Shown one piece after another: positions 8,347-17,691 of a DNA stretch of 64,000 nucleotides. The notes below the pieces were generated by a model. The model was given only the letters and a program-made list of their open reading frames with translations, searched no databases and had not been told where the DNA came from. This stretch comes from Phycicoccus duodecadis. GTDB taxonomy: Bacteria > Actinomycetota > Actinomycetes > Actinomycetales > Dermatophilaceae. The stretch lies in contig NZ_PJNE01000001.1 in the NCBI RefSeq assembly GCF_002846495.1, positions 2,728,001-2,792,000 on the forward strand, given 5' to 3'. How positions within the stretch are numbered: position 1 is the first letter of the stretch; the number at the start of each line of letters is the position of its first letter. The translations under genes were made by a program, and so were the position numbers.

Positions 8347-8352
8347 TAGCAT
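8347..8352 (+). promoter_or_regulatory. Leaderless -10 box for marR
   Basis: TAGCAT lies seven bases before GTG 8360, with the operator just upstream. No Shine-Dalgarno precedes the GTG. Confidence 0.5.
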
Positions 8353-8359
8353 TCCCGTC

Positions 8360-8797
8360 GTGCTGCCCCACCGCGACGACACCCCCGCCGACCTCGACCT
8401 CGGCGACCTCGTGATGCGGGTGGCCCGCGACCTGCGCCGCAGCGGGATGGCGGCCTTCGAGCCCTACGACCTCGCGCCCCACCACGTGCGGGCGCTGCGG
8501 GTGGTGGCGCACCAGGGCACGATGCGGCTGGGCGAGCTGGCCCAGCACCTGCGGGTCGCCCCGCGATCGGTCACCGACGTCGTCGACGCCCTCGAGAGCC
8601 GCGGCCTGGCCCGGCGCTCCCCCGACCCCGACGACCGCCGGGCCCAGGTGGTCGAGCTCACCGACGACGCGCGGGCCCTGGTCGGCCGCATCGACGAGGC
8701 CCGCCGCGCCGGCGCCGAGGCGTACTTCGCGCGGCTGCCGGCCGGTGAGCGCGAGACGCTGCGCCGGATCCTGCTGCGCCTCGACGCCGACGCCTGA
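8360..8797 (+). CDS. MarR-family transcriptional regulator
   Basis: A 145-residue winged-helix regulator. The helix-turn-helix is MRLGELAQHLRVAPRSVTDVVDALESRGLARR (about residues 53-84), followed by the wing PDPDDRRAQVVELT and C-terminal dimerisation helices. GTG 8360 is chosen because a -10 hexamer sits seven bases before it. An in-frame ATG at 8306 overlaps a TATAAT and the operator, so it is unlikely to be translated. It probably represses itself and the divergent ABC exporter through the TGAGG dyads between them. The ligand is unknown. Confidence 0.9.
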   Translation: MLPHRDDTPADLDLGDLVMRVARDLRRSGMAAFEPYDLAPHHVRALRVVAHQGTMRLGELAQHLRVAPRSVTDVVDALESRGLARRSPDPDDRRAQVVELTDDARALVGRIDEARRAGAEAYFARLPAGERETLRRILLRLDADA

Positions 8798-8844
8798 CCG
8801 GGGGTGATGACGGCCACCTGGCGGATCGACGTCGACGGGCGGGA

Positions 8845-8886
8845 ACGCGCGGGATGGGGGTGAGCACCCACCCGACCCCGACCCGC
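8845..8886. terminator. Hairpin-rich gap between convergent marR and rraA-like gene
   Basis: GGGTGAGCACCC lies inside a longer G-run/C-run pairing (GGCGGG near 8838 with CCCGCC near 8882). It is a plausible bidirectional terminator but the stem is imperfect and no T-tract follows. Confidence 0.35.
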
Positions 8887-8925
8887 CGGAGGCGGCATCA
8901 GGGTGGCCACCGGACCCACGCCGGC

Positions 8926-9426
8926 TCAGCCGCGGGTGACCAGCACCCCGTCCTCGTCGGCCCAGAGGGTGGCGCCGGGCACGAACTCGACCCCGCCGAA
9001 CGACACCGCCACGTCACGTTCCCCCACGCCCTCCTTGGCCGACTTGCGCGGGTTCGAGCCCAGCGCCAGCACCCCGAGCGGCAGCGCGCCGAGGGCCAGC
9101 ACGTCGCGCACCGCGCCGTGGAGGACGACCCCCGCCCAGCCGCGCTCGACGGCCGAGGCGGCGATGAGGTCGCCCAACAGCGCCGACTCCAGCGAGCCGC
9201 CGCCGTCGACGACCAGCACCCGCCCCTCCCCGGGCTCGGCCAGCGCCGCCTTGACCAGGGCGTTGTCGCGGTGGCAGTGCACCGTGCTCACGACCCCGGT
9301 GAACTGCGTCCGGCCGCCGTAATGGCGCAGCGGCAGGGACACCGACTGGAGCGCGTCGCCGTGCTCGTCGTAGAGGTCGGCGGTCGCGACCGCCACCGGC
9401 GCGACCGGGCCCGGCGACCCGCTCAT
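8926..9426 (-). CDS. RraA / HMG-aldolase family protein
   Basis: A 166-residue RraA-like protein with the family segments ATADLYDEHGDALQ, VVDGGGSLESALLGD, GWAGVVLHGAVRD and SNPRKSAKEGVGERD. Members are either RNase E inhibitors or class II pyruvate aldolases and oxaloacetate decarboxylases (4-hydroxy-4-methyl-2-oxoglutarate/CHA aldolases). Here Arg107-Asp108 of GAVRD are both present. In E. coli RraA, as I recall it, the Asp is replaced by Gln, and that Asp is needed for aldolase or decarboxylase activity. I therefore favour a metabolic role. It is the last gene of the tctCBA-usp operon, coupled by an ATGA overlap, which would fit decarboxylation of oxaloacetate from imported di- or tricarboxylates. 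Confidence 0.85.
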   Translation of the reverse strand: MSGSPGPVAPVAVATADLYDEHGDALQSVSLPLRHYGGRTQFTGVVSTVHCHRDNALVKAALAEPGEGRVLVVDGGGSLESALLGDLIAASAVERGWAGVVLHGAVRDVLALGALPLGVLALGSNPRKSAKEGVGERDVAVSFGGVEFVPGATLWADEDGVLVTRG

Positions 9427-9821
9427 CGCGCCGCCGCCTTCACCGCGAGCACCGGGCACGGGGCGTCGAGCAGCACCCGCTGCGCGACCGACCCGAGGAT
9501 GAGCTTGCCCACCGCCGAGCGGTGGCGCAGGCCGATGACCAGGACCGACGCCGACCGCTCGGAGGCGGCGGCCACGATCGCGGCGGCGGGGTCACCGCCC
9601 TCCTCGACCTGCACCACCTCGGCGTCGACCCCCAGGTCGGCGACGTCGCGCTGCACCCGCGCCAGGTCGTCGGCCGGGGCGCGGCGGGCGTCGACCAGCA
9701 CGTCGTCGCGCGACATGTTGAGCACCACCAGCCGTTCGCCCCGGCGTCGGGCCTCCTCGACGCCGGCGGCCAGCGCCGCCTCACCGAGCGGGCTGGGCAC
9801 GTAGCCCACGAGCACGGTCAT
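9423..9821 (-). CDS. Universal stress protein (UspA family)
   Basis: A 132-residue single-domain Usp. The N-terminal [17 protein letters not shown] strand-helix and the C-terminal [19 protein letters not shown] give the G-2x-G-9x-G-S ATP-binding pattern, so it is probably an ATP-binding Usp. It sits between tctA and the RraA-like gene with ATGA overlaps at both ends, so its dose is tied to the transporter. Usp proteins fused to or encoded with transporters often sense energy state; a regulatory role on the Tct system is an inference. Confidence 0.93.
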   Translation of the reverse strand: MTVLVGYVPSPLGEAALAAGVEEARRRGERLVVLNMSRDDVLVDARRAPADDLARVQRDVADLGVDAEVVQVEEGGDPAAAIVAAASERSASVLVIGLRHRSAVGKLILGSVAQRVLLDAPCPVLAVKAAAR

Positions 9822-11401
9822 CGGGTGGCTCCTTCCGAGGCGACGGGGCGGCTGTCCTCGGCGGCGGCGGGCGAGGGCCGGTCGCCGTCGCCGCCGCCGC
9901 GGTGGTCGTCGTCGCCCCCGGAGCCCCGGCGCAGCAGCCGCGCGAAGAGCGGCCACAGGAGGACGACGGCGATGAACGCGTAGCAGACCCACGCGACGGG
10001 TCCCCCGACCAGCCCGGAGGCGTCGCCGCCGGTGAGCTGCAACGCCTGGCGGGCCTTGCGCTCGACCAGCGGCCCGAGGATCGCCCCCACGATGAGCGGC
10101 AGGACCGGGACCCCGAACCGCCGCATCGCGAACCCGATCCCGCCGAGCACCAGGAGCAGGAACAGGTCGAACGGCTGCGCGTTGACCGCGTACGCGCCCA
10201 TCGACGCGAAGAAGAGGATGCCCGCGTAGAGGTAGGGCCGCGGGATGCGCAGCAGCTTGGCCCACGCCGGCGCGAGGGGCAGGTTCAGCACCAGGAGCAG
10301 GACGTTGCCGATGAACAGGCTCGCGATGAGCATCCACACCAGGTCCGGCTGCTTGACGAGCAGCAGCGGGCCGGGCTCGATGCCGTAGGACGTGATCGCG
10401 GCGATGATGATGGCCGCGGTCGCGTTGGTCGGGAGGCCGAGTGCGAGCAGCGGCACCATCGTCCCGGCCGCCGAGGCGTTGTTGGCCGCCTCCGGGCCGG
10501 CGACGCCCTCGATGGCGCCGTGGCCGAACTCCTCGGGATGCTTGGTCAGCCTGCGCTCGGTGAGGTAGCTGAGGAAGGTCGGGATCTCGGCCCCGCCCGC
10601 CGGGATCGCCCCGAACGGGAAGCCGAGGGCCGTGCCCCGCAGCCAGGGCTTCCACGAGCGGCCCCAGTCCTCCTTCGACATCCACGGGCGGCCGACGGGG
10701 ATGACCGTCCCCGCCTTGCGGCGCAGGTGCGCGGCGACCCACAGGGCCTCCCCGACCGCGAAGATGCCGACCGCGATGACGACGACGTCGATGTTGTCGG
10801 CCAGGAACGGCGACCCGAAGGTCAGCCGCTGCTGGCCCGTGACGAAGTCGGTGCCGACCAGCCCGAGCGCGAGCCCGACGAGCAGGGCGGCGAAGCCCCG
10901 GACCCGCGAGGACCCGAGGATCATCGACGTCCCGACGAAGGCGACGAGGATGATCGCGAGGAACTCGGGCGCCCCGAGGGTGACCGCGAACGACGCGACC
11001 TCGGGCATCACGAACACCAGGAGCGCGGTCGCGATGGTGCCGGCGACGAACGAGCCGATGGCCGACGTCGCGCGCGCCTGGGCGGCCCGCCCCGACTTGG
11101 CCATCTTGTTGCCCTCGAGGGCGGTGACGACCGACGAGGACTCGCCGGGCGTGTTGAGCAGGATCGAGGTCGTCGAGCCGCCGTACATCCCGCCGTAGAA
11201 GATGCCGCCGAACAGGATGAGCGACTGCTCGACGGGCAGCCCGTAGGTGACCGGCAGCAGCAGCGCGACGGTCATCGCCGGGCCGATGCCCGGCAGGACG
11301 CCGACCGCGGTCCCGACCGTGACCCCGAGCAGGGCGATGAGCAGGTTCATCGGGGTGATGACGTCGGCGAACCCGCCGAGCAGGGCGTTGAGGTTGTCCA
11401 T
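9818..11401 (-). CDS. tctA: Tripartite tricarboxylate transporter, large permease TctA
   Basis: A 527-residue membrane protein with the expected about 12 helices and the TctA repeats: [40 protein letters not shown], and the second-half [17 protein letters not shown] plus [14 protein letters not shown] and [20 protein letters not shown] segments. It forms the translocation channel of a sodium-coupled, binding-protein-dependent secondary importer for citrate or other carboxylates. A hydrophilic Gly/Asp/Pro-rich tail of about 40 residues follows the last helix. Its ATG shares one base with the tctB stop (TGATG). Confidence 0.96.
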   Translation of the reverse strand: MDNLNALLGGFADVITPMNLLIALLGVTVGTAVGVLPGIGPAMTVALLLPVTYGLPVEQSLILFGGIFYGGMYGGSTTSILLNTPGESSSVVTALEGNKMAKSGRAAQARATSAIGSFVAGTIATALLVFVMPEVASFAVTLGAPEFLAIILVAFVGTSMILGSSRVRGFAALLVGLALGLVGTDFVTGQQRLTFGSPFLADNIDVVVIAVGIFAVGEALWVAAHLRRKAGTVIPVGRPWMSKEDWGRSWKPWLRGTALGFPFGAIPAGGAEIPTFLSYLTERRLTKHPEEFGHGAIEGVAGPEAANNASAAGTMVPLLALGLPTNATAAIIIAAITSYGIEPGPLLLVKQPDLVWMLIASLFIGNVLLLVLNLPLAPAWAKLLRIPRPYLYAGILFFASMGAYAVNAQPFDLFLLLVLGGIGFAMRRFGVPVLPLIVGAILGPLVERKARQALQLTGGDASGLVGGPVAWVCYAFIAVVLLWPLFARLLRRGSGGDDDHRGGGDGDRPSPAAAEDSRPVASEGATR

Positions 11402-11949
11402 CAGAGGATCCCCTGGAGGACGCCGGCGGGCAGGTTGACCCCGAGCCCGATGGCGAAGGCGTAGAAGGTGGCGAGGCTCATCGCGATCCCGACGGCCAGG
11501 CCGCGGACGTGGTGCCGGTTGCCGAGCGCGAAGGCCGAGAGCGCGAAGAGCAGGGCGCCGCTGATGACCCAACCGAGCGGCTCGATGAGCAGCGCGTTGA
11601 GGACGAAGGCACCGGCGAGGATGGCGACGGTCCTCCAGTCGGCCGCCTGGCCGAGCTCGACGTCCTCGCCCTCCTCCGCCTCGCCCACCCCGCCGCGCAG
11701 GACGTCGACGGTGTACAGGACCGAGACCAGGAGGAGGAGCCCGCCGACCAGGAAGGGCATCGCCTTCGGGCCGATCGGGTCGTTGCTGCTCGTGACCGGG
11801 CCGAGGCGGCTCGCGTCGACGATGACGACGACCCCGGCCACGGCCAGGGCCGCGCACAGCCCGAGCTGCGCGCGGTCCCGGACCCGGCCGAGGGGACCCG
11901 CCCCCGAGGGCGTGCTGCCCTCGGGGACGGTCGTGGCCTGGGTCGTCAT
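11401..11949 (-). CDS. tctB: Tripartite tricarboxylate transporter, small permease TctB
   Basis: A 182-residue TctB protein with four predicted membrane helices: about residues 30-45, 67-85, 107-125 and 140-165. The cytoplasmic loop [12 protein letters not shown] and the signature segment [18 protein letters not shown] are typical. It pairs with TctA in the inner membrane. It follows tctC after a single base. Confidence 0.93.
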   Translation of the reverse strand: MTTQATTVPEGSTPSGAGPLGRVRDRAQLGLCAALAVAGVVVIVDASRLGPVTSSNDPIGPKAMPFLVGGLLLLVSVLYTVDVLRGGVGEAEEGEDVELGQAADWRTVAILAGAFVLNALLIEPLGWVISGALLFALSAFALGNRHHVRGLAVGIAMSLATFYAFAIGLGVNLPAGVLQGIL

Positions 11950-11950
11950 G

Positions 11951-12958
11951 TCAGGCCAGGCCGAGCGTGGTCAGGATGTCGGCGACCTTCTTGTCCTGCT
12001 CCTCGATGAAGGCACCGAACTCGTCGCCGGTCTCGAAGGCGTCGACCCAGCCGCGCTTCTTCAGCTCGTCCTTCCAGGCCTGGGAGTCGTGCATCTTCGT
12101 GAAGGCGTCGACCCAGACGGCCTTGTCGGCAGCGGAGATGCCGGGGGGTGCCACGACGCCGCGCCAGTTGGTGAACTTGAGGTCGATGCCGCTCTCCTTG
12201 AGCGTCGGCACGTCGGGGAGGGCGCTGACCCGCTCGGCGCTGGTGACGGCCAGGATGCGGACGTCGCCGGCCTCGACCTGGTCGAGGAACTCGCCGAACC
12301 CGCTGGCGCCGAACGCGATCTTCTTGCCGAGGATCGCCGGCAGGAGCTCGCCGCCACCGTCGTAGCTGACGTAGCTGACCTGCTGGGGGTCGATGCCCAC
12401 GGTCTGGGCGAGCTGCATCGGCAGCAGGTGGTCGGGGCCGCCCGGCGAGGAGCCGCCGCCGACCGCGAGGCCCTTCGGGTTCGCCTTCCAGGCCGCGACG
12501 AGGGCGTTGATGTCCTGGTACGGGGAGTCCTTCGGGACGACGATCGCCCCGGCCTCCTCGATGAGCTTGGCGACGGGGGTGGTCTCGCTGAGCTTGGCCT
12601 TCGACTTCTGCGTGTAGGCGGCGCCGACGACGCCGAGCCCCATCTGCATGGCGAGCTTGCCGTTGCCCTTCTCGTTGACGACCCGCTGGAGGCCGACCGT
12701 GCCGCCGGCGCCGGGCAGGTTGAAGACCTGGACGCTGCCGGTGATCTTCTCCTTCTCCATCACCTGGGCCGCGGTGCGGGCGGTGGTGTCGTACCCGCCT
12801 CCGGGGCTGTTGGGGACCATGTACTGCAGGCCGGTGGCGGGCGCAGCATCCGCGGAGGCCGTGGCACCGCCGGTCCCCTGGTCCTTCGTGGCGCCGCAGC
12901 CGGTGAGGGCCAGCGAGGCCGCGACGAGGGCGCCGAGCGCGATGCGGTGGAGTCTCAT
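11951..12958 (-). CDS. tctC: Tripartite tricarboxylate transporter, substrate-binding lipoprotein TctC
   Basis: A 335-residue extracytoplasmic solute receptor. The signal peptide ends in the lipobox SLALTGC (Cys about residue 21), so it is anchored in the membrane as a lipoprotein. The family strand [15 protein letters not shown] near residue 48 and [15 protein letters not shown] form the anion-binding loops, followed by [15 protein letters not shown]. It would bind citrate, tricarballylate or a dicarboxylate. AGGAAAGGGA lies upstream of ATG 12958. It is first gene of the operon tctCBA-usp-rraA-like, divergent from a CitA-type kinase, which suggests induction by external carboxylate. Confidence 0.95.
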   Translation of the reverse strand: MRLHRIALGALVAASLALTGCGATKDQGTGGATASADAAPATGLQYMVPNSPGGGYDTTARTAAQVMEKEKITGSVQVFNLPGAGGTVGLQRVVNEKGNGKLAMQMGLGVVGAAYTQKSKAKLSETTPVAKLIEEAGAIVVPKDSPYQDINALVAAWKANPKGLAVGGGSSPGGPDHLLPMQLAQTVGIDPQQVSYVSYDGGGELLPAILGKKIAFGASGFGEFLDQVEAGDVRILAVTSAERVSALPDVPTLKESGIDLKFTNWRGVVAPPGISAADKAVWVDAFTKMHDSQAWKDELKKRGWVDAFETGDEFGAFIEEQDKKVADILTTLGLA

Positions 12959-13058
12959 CGTCGAGATCCCTTTCCTGTGGTGGAGTGGAACGCGATGATC
13001 GTGGTGGAGCCGGGCCAGGGTTGTCGCGCTTCTGTCCGCAGTGGAGGTTGAGTACATA

Positions 13059-14777
13059 GTGGTCACGCTCAGGCGCCGTCGGGCGACCCTCGCAGGGCAG
13101 CTCTTCGCGCTCCAGCTGGCGATCATCGTGGTGGTGCTCGTCGCCGTGGCCGCGGTCTCGCTGGCGCAGTCGGAGGCCACCTTCGAGCGCACCGAGGGGC
13201 GCCGGGTGGCCGCCCTCGGCGAGCAGCTGGCCGCCAACCCCCTCGTGCGGGTGAGCCTGACGATGCCCGAGACGCGCACCGGGCTGGCGACCCTCGGACA
13301 GAGCGTCGTGACCCAGGCCGGCGTCTCCTCGGTGTCGTTCGCCGACCGCGACCTCGACGTGCGTGTCTCGACCGACCCCTCCCTCGACGAGCAGCCGCTC
13401 CCGCTGGGCGACCCGCGGGTGGCCGCCGGCGGCAGCTGGTCAGGGATGATCACCCTCGACGGGCGCGACCACCTCGCCTCGCAGGTGCCGGTGCTCGGCG
13501 GCGACGACGACGACAAGGACCCCGCCACCCCCTCGCGCGCCGGCCAGCTGCTCGGCACGGTGATGGTCGCCGAGGTCACCCCATCCACGTGGGAGCGCCT
13601 GCAGGGCACCTCGTCCTACCTGCTCACCTACCTCGGCATCGCGCTGGCCGTCGGGCTGGGCGGGTCGTGGCTGCTGTCGCGGCGGATCAAGCGCCAGACC
13701 CGCGGGATGGAGCCGCGCGAGATCGCCGGCCTGGCCGAGCACCGCGAGGCGATGCTGCGGGGCATCGCCGAGGGCGTCATCGCGCTCGACACCCAGCAGC
13801 GCATCACCCTGGTCAACGAGGTCGCCCGCCAGCTGCTCGACCTGCCCGAGCACGCCATCGGCACGTCGGTCTCGGACCTGCGGATCGAGGGCCGGCTGCG
13901 CGAGGTCCTGGTGGGCGAGAACCCCCGGGGCGCCGCCGACCCCGCCGACCACGTCACCGCCGCGCGCGACGAGGTGGTCATCCGGCGCGGGCGGGTGCTG
14001 GTGATGAGCACCATGCGCGTCGTCAGCGGCGGCCGCGTGCTCGGCACGGTCACCACCCTGCGCGACCGCACCGCGCTGGCCGACCTCGAGCGCGAGATCG
14101 GCTCGTTCCGCTCGACCGCCCACGTGCTGCGCGCCCAGGCCCACGAGTTCGCCAACCAGCTGCACACCATCAGCGGCCTCATCCAGATCGGCGAGCTCGA
14201 CGAGGTGGTGCGCTACGTCGACACCCTCAGCGAACGCCGCCACGCGCTCGACCTCGTGGTCAACACCCTCGTGCAGGACCCCACCATCGCGGCCCTGCTC
14301 ATGGCCAAGGCCGCCACCGCCAACGAGCGGCGCATCGACCTGACCATCACCGAGGAGTCGCGCCTCGAGCGGCTCGAGACCCACGACGCCGCCGACGTCG
14401 CCACGGTGCTCGGCAACCTCGTCGACAACGCCTTCGAGCACGCACCGCGGGGCCCGCTGACGCCGCCGTTCGTGCGGGTGCGGGTGCGCCAGGACGCGAG
14501 CACGGTCGAGATCGTCGTCACCGACTCGGGCCCGGGCGTGCCGGACGCGTTGCGCGCCAGCCTGTTCGAGCACGGCGTCACCACCAAGCGGGTCGACCCG
14601 ATGGAGCACGGCGTGGGGCTGGCCCTGACCCGGCTGGTCTGCCGCCGGCGTGGGGGCGAGATCGAGGTCGACCGCGTCGACGGGACGACCCGGTTCGTGG
14701 CGCGCCTCGGGGTGTCGACCTTCGTCGACCCCGACGCGCCGGCCCGGCCGGCCGTCGCCGAGGGGATGGCCCGATGA
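13059..14777 (+). CDS. CitA/DcuS-type sensor histidine kinase
   Basis: A 572-residue membrane sensor. One helix near residues 12-36 and another near 185-205 flank an extracytoplasmic PAS-like domain containing an Asp-rich insert (GGDDDDKD). A cytoplasmic PAS follows (MLRGIAEGVIALD...). The H-box is RAQAHEFANQLHTISGLIQIG with phospho-acceptor His362, the form seen in citrate and C4-dicarboxylate sensors. ATPase boxes are NLVDNAFEHA (N) and DSGPGVP (G1). GTG 13059 is preferred since GGAGG (13043-13047) precedes it; an in-frame GTG at 13041 has no Shine-Dalgarno. It is divergent from tctC and overlaps its regulator by ATGA, so it most likely controls tctCBA. Confidence 0.92.
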   Translation: MVTLRRRRATLAGQLFALQLAIIVVVLVAVAAVSLAQSEATFERTEGRRVAALGEQLAANPLVRVSLTMPETRTGLATLGQSVVTQAGVSSVSFADRDLDVRVSTDPSLDEQPLPLGDPRVAAGGSWSGMITLDGRDHLASQVPVLGGDDDDKDPATPSRAGQLLGTVMVAEVTPSTWERLQGTSSYLLTYLGIALAVGLGGSWLLSRRIKRQTRGMEPREIAGLAEHREAMLRGIAEGVIALDTQQRITLVNEVARQLLDLPEHAIGTSVSDLRIEGRLREVLVGENPRGAADPADHVTAARDEVVIRRGRVLVMSTMRVVSGGRVLGTVTTLRDRTALADLEREIGSFRSTAHVLRAQAHEFANQLHTISGLIQIGELDEVVRYVDTLSERRHALDLVVNTLVQDPTIAALLMAKAATANERRIDLTITEESRLERLETHDAADVATVLGNLVDNAFEHAPRGPLTPPFVRVRVRQDASTVEIVVTDSGPGVPDALRASLFEHGVTTKRVDPMEHGVGLALTRLVCRRRGGEIEVDRVDGTTRFVARLGVSTFVDPDAPARPAVAEGMAR

Positions 14778-15442
14778 TCCGGGTGCTCGTGGTCGACGAC
14801 GACTTCATGGTGGCGCGCATCCACGTGGGGTTCGTCGAGAAGGTGGACGGCTTCGCGGTCGTGGGGGTCGCACACTCGGGGGCGGAGACGGTCGAGGCGG
14901 TCGAGCGGCTGCGCCCCGACCTGCTGCTGCTCGACCTCTACCTCCCCGACCGTTTCGGGCTCGACCTGCTGGCCGAGGTGCGCACCGGGCCCCACCCGTG
15001 CGACGCCATCGTCATCACCGCGGCCAAGGAGAGCGAGTCGGTGCGGGCGGCCGTGCGGCTCGGGGTGGCCGACTACCTGCTCAAGCCCTTCGGGTTCCCC
15101 GACCTCGAGGAGCGGCTCCGGCGCTACGCGGGGCAGCGCTCGCTGCTCGCCCGCGCCGAGGTCACCGGGCAGGAGGACGTCGACCGGGTGTTCCTGCGGG
15201 TCGGGGGCGCCGCACCGCCGCTGCCCAAGGGGCTCAGCCCCGAGACGGCGCGGCTGGTCGAGGACGCCCTCGGGGCGGCCTCCGCGCCGGTCTCGGCCAC
15301 CGAGATCGCCGAGACCGTCGGGATGTCGCGGGTCAGCGCGCGCCGCTACCTCGAGCACTTCGCGCAGATGGGTCGGGCCGACGTGCGGCTGCGGTACGGC
15401 AGCACCGGGCGCCCCGAGCGGCAGTACCGCTGGGTCGGCTGA
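14774..15442 (+). CDS. CitB/DcuR-type response regulator
   Basis: A 222-residue regulator. The receiver domain has the acidic pair in VVDDDFMVARIH, phospho-acceptor Asp54 in LLLDLYLPD, Thr/Ser in VITAAKE and Lys104 in YLLKPF. The C-terminal helix-turn-helix (SATEIAETVGMSRVSARRYLEHFA) belongs to the CitB/DpiA class. It is coupled to the kinase by ATGA and to the IclR gene by TGATG. Its probable target is the tctC promoter. Confidence 0.93.
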   Translation: MIRVLVVDDDFMVARIHVGFVEKVDGFAVVGVAHSGAETVEAVERLRPDLLLLDLYLPDRFGLDLLAEVRTGPHPCDAIVITAAKESESVRAAVRLGVADYLLKPFGFPDLEERLRRYAGQRSLLARAEVTGQEDVDRVFLRVGGAAPPLPKGLSPETARLVEDALGAASAPVSATEIAETVGMSRVSARRYLEHFAQMGRADVRLRYGSTGRPERQYRWVG

Positions 15443-16203
15443 TGGCCAACGCCCCCGCGGCCGGGCACGCCCTCGACGTCCTCGGCCTCATCGCCCGCCG
15501 CGGGGAGCCGGTGCCGGCCGCGGCCATCGCGCGCGACCTGGGGCTGCCCCGCTCCAGCGTCTACCACCTGCTGGCCGTGCTCGTGGAGCGCGGCTACGTG
15601 CGCCACCTGCCCGAGGAGCGGCGCTACGGGCTGGGGCTGGCCGCGTACGAGCTCGGCTCGGCGTACCAACGGCAGGCGCCCCTGGAGCGGATGGCCCGGG
15701 GCCTGATGGACCGGCTCGTCGACGGCTGCGGCCACAACGCGCATCTGGCGGTGCTGCACGGGGGCGACGTGCTCTACGTGGTCGAGCACCGGGCGCCGGG
15801 TCGGCCGCTGCTGGTCACCGACGTGGGGGTGCGGCTGCCGGCGCCCCTGACCGCCACCGGGCTGGCGATGCTGGCGGCCCTGCCGGCCGCCCAGGTGCGG
15901 GCGCTCTACCCCGACCGGGCCGCCCTGGTGCGGCGCGACGGGCGCGGGCCGGCGTCCACGACCCAGCTGCGCTCCTGGCTGCAGGCGGTGCGCCAGCGCG
16001 GGTACGCGGTCGAGGACGGGCTGGTCACGCCGGGCCTGGGTTCGGTCGCGGTCGCCGTGCTCGACGCGAACGACTACCCGGTGGCCGCGGTGGCCGTCAC
16101 CTACCCGCAGGCCGACGTCGACGACGCCGGCCGCGAGCGCCTCGTCGCCGCCGTGGGGCGGACGGCCGGGGCGCTCGCGGCGCGGGTCGGGCGGGTGCGC
16201 TGA
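15442..16203 (+). CDS. IclR-family transcriptional regulator
   Basis: A 253-residue IclR protein. The winged helix (residues about 6-65) contains PAAAIARDLGLPRSSVYHLLAVLVERGYV; the effector domain follows with HLAVLHGGDVLYVVEHRAPG, LPAPLTATGLAMLAAL and a C-terminal GLGSVAVAVLDANDYPVAAVAVT. It is translationally coupled (TGATG) to the citrate-type response regulator, so it may act on tct genes. Because actinobacterial hut genes are often under IclR-type HutR, and an operator resembling that motif lies before hutU, histidine control is the alternative. The sequence does not decide between them. Confidence 0.9.
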   Translation: MANAPAAGHALDVLGLIARRGEPVPAAAIARDLGLPRSSVYHLLAVLVERGYVRHLPEERRYGLGLAAYELGSAYQRQAPLERMARGLMDRLVDGCGHNAHLAVLHGGDVLYVVEHRAPGRPLLVTDVGVRLPAPLTATGLAMLAALPAAQVRALYPDRAALVRRDGRGPASTTQLRSWLQAVRQRGYAVEDGLVTPGLGSVAVAVLDANDYPVAAVAVTYPQADVDDAGRERLVAAVGRTAGALAARVGRVR

Positions 16204-16231
16204 GCGCGCCCCGGCGCTCGCGTCCGGCCGG

Positions 16232-17227
16232 TCAGGCGTCGATCGAGGACATGTCGCCGTAGCGGGGGCCGGCCACGGCGTCGCGCGGGACGGCGGCGTC
16301 GAGGGCCGCGAGGTCGTCGGCCGTGAGCTCGACCTCCAGCGCGCCGACGTTCTCCTCCAGGTACTTGACCCGCTTGGTGCCGGGGATCGGGGCGACGTCG
16401 TCACCCTGCGCCAGCACCCAGGCGAGCGCGAGCTGGCCCGGCGTGCAGCCCTTCTCCTCGGCGATGGCGCGCACCTTGGCGACCAGGCCGAGGTTGGTCT
16501 CGAGCGCCTCGCCCTGGAAGCGCGGGAAGTACGCCGTGCGGCGCGAGTCGTTGGCCTCGAGCTGCTCCTCCGAGGTGATGGCGCCGGTCAGGATGCCGCG
16601 CCCCAGCGGCGAGTAGGGCACCAGGCCGATGCCGAGCTCGCGGATCGTGGGGAGGATCTCGTCCTCGAGGTCGCGGGTGAAGAGGCTGTACTCGGTCTGG
16701 AGCGCGGTGATCGGGTGCACCGCGTGGGCCCGGCGGATGGTCTCGGCCGAAGCCTCCGACAGGCCGAGGTGGCGCACCTTGCCGGCCTCGACGAGCCCCT
16801 TCATCGCGCCGACGGTCTCCTCGATGGGGACGGCCTTGTCGACGCGGTGCTGGTAGTAGAGGTCGATGTGGTCGACGCCGAGGCGCTGGAGGCTGGCGTC
16901 GCACGCGGCGCGGACGTACTCGGGGCTGCCGTCGATGCCGAGGCGCGCGCCGTCCTCCCCGCGCTTGTTGCCGAACTTGGTGGCCAGCTGCACCTCGTCG
17001 CGGCGGCCGGCGATGGCCTTGCCGACGAGCCGCTCGTTGGTGAAGGGGCCGTACATGTCGGCGGTGTCGAGGAAGCTGACGCCGAAGTCGAGGGCGCGGC
17101 GGATGGTGTCGATGCCGGTCTGCTCGTCGCCGGTGCCGTAGAACTCCGACATCCCCATGCAGCCGAGGCCGAGGGCCGAGACGGTGAGGGCGGAGGTGGT
17201 GCCGAGGGTGCGGTGCTGTGTCGTCAT
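16232..17227 (-). CDS. Aldo/keto reductase
   Basis: A 331-residue (alpha/beta)8 NADP-dependent reductase of the AKR13/YakC type. The catalytic tetrad is visible: Asp and Tyr in [14 protein letters not shown], Lys in [10 protein letters not shown], His in DLYYQHRVD. The NADP-binding end is [17 protein letters not shown]. It probably reduces aldehydes or quinone-like electrophiles. GGGGGA lies just before ATG 17227. The promoter upstream is of the MerR type, and the MerR gene is directly upstream on the same strand, so it is the regulated target. Physiological substrate unknown. Confidence 0.93.
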   Translation of the reverse strand: MTTQHRTLGTTSALTVSALGLGCMGMSEFYGTGDEQTGIDTIRRALDFGVSFLDTADMYGPFTNERLVGKAIAGRRDEVQLATKFGNKRGEDGARLGIDGSPEYVRAACDASLQRLGVDHIDLYYQHRVDKAVPIEETVGAMKGLVEAGKVRHLGLSEASAETIRRAHAVHPITALQTEYSLFTRDLEDEILPTIRELGIGLVPYSPLGRGILTGAITSEEQLEANDSRRTAYFPRFQGEALETNLGLVAKVRAIAEEKGCTPGQLALAWVLAQGDDVAPIPGTKRVKYLEENVGALEVELTADDLAALDAAVPRDAVAGPRYGDMSSIDA

Positions 17228-17239
17228 GTCCCCCAGCCA

Positions 17240-17266
17240 ACTCCTTGGAGCGCGCTCCAGGTCAAG
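17240..17266 (-). promoter_or_regulatory. MerR-type promoter of the aldo/keto reductase gene
   Basis: On the minus strand TTGACC (17264-17259) is followed by a 19-bp spacer and TTGGCT (17239-17234). The spacer contains the dyad TGGAGC-GCGCTCCA. An over-long 19-bp spacer with a central palindrome is the hallmark of promoters activated by MerR proteins through DNA twisting. The MerR stop codon TGA (17264-17262) lies within the -35 hexamer. Confidence 0.7.
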
Positions 17267-17684
17267 CCCGGGCGGCCTCCGACTCCTGACGGGCCACGAC
17301 GTCCTCGTAGATGCCGATCTTCTGGTCGATCGCCCCGAGGTGCTCGGTGACCTCGGCCAGCTGGTCGAGGACGACCCGACGGTGCGCGCGCAGGAGCTCG
17401 AGCCGGTCGGCCTCGGTGCCACTGCCGGCGCGGACGAGGTCGGCGTAGCGGCGGACGTCGCGGATCGGCATCCCGGTGGCGCGCAGCCGGCTCAGCAACC
17501 CGATCCAGCGCAGGTCGGCCTCGGTGTAGCGCCGGTGGCCACTGCTGGAGCGGCCCACGGCGCGCAGCAGCAGGCCGTCCTTCTCGTAGTAGCGCAGGGT
17601 GTCGGTCGTCAGACCGGTGCGCTCGGCGGCCTCGGCGATCGAGAGGCCGGCGGGGGGTGCGGTGACGGCGGTCGCGGTGCTCAC
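17262..17684 (-). CDS. MerR-family transcriptional regulator
   Basis: A 140-residue MerR protein: winged helix [26 protein letters not shown], wing [10 protein letters not shown], then a long dimerisation coiled coil up to the C-terminus ([30 protein letters not shown]). No cysteine cluster for metal or Fe-S is present, so it likely senses an organic or carbonyl compound, as AdhR-like regulators do. GTG 17684 is preferred because the promoter's -10 (GAGGAT, 17697-17692) would put the transcript start there; the ATG at 17693 overlaps that -10. If the ATG is used the protein gains three residues. It should activate itself and the aldo/keto reductase. Confidence 0.88.
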   Translation of the reverse strand: MSTATAVTAPPAGLSIAEAAERTGLTTDTLRYYEKDGLLLRAVGRSSSGHRRYTEADLRWIGLLSRLRATGMPIRDVRRYADLVRAGSGTEADRLELLRAHRRVVLDQLAEVTEHLGAIDQKIGIYEDVVARQESEAARA

Positions 17685-17691
17685 GGCCGCC

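Noticed and set aside
6170-8359. Long plus-strand frame ahead of MarR (opposite the ABC exporter)
   Set aside because: It is the antisense of the exporter and continues in frame into MarR only by chance; the MarR promoter and operator lie inside it.
8306-8359. Longer MarR protein from ATG 8306
   Set aside because: This ATG overlaps TATAAT and the operator dyads, and family alignment does not need the added residues.
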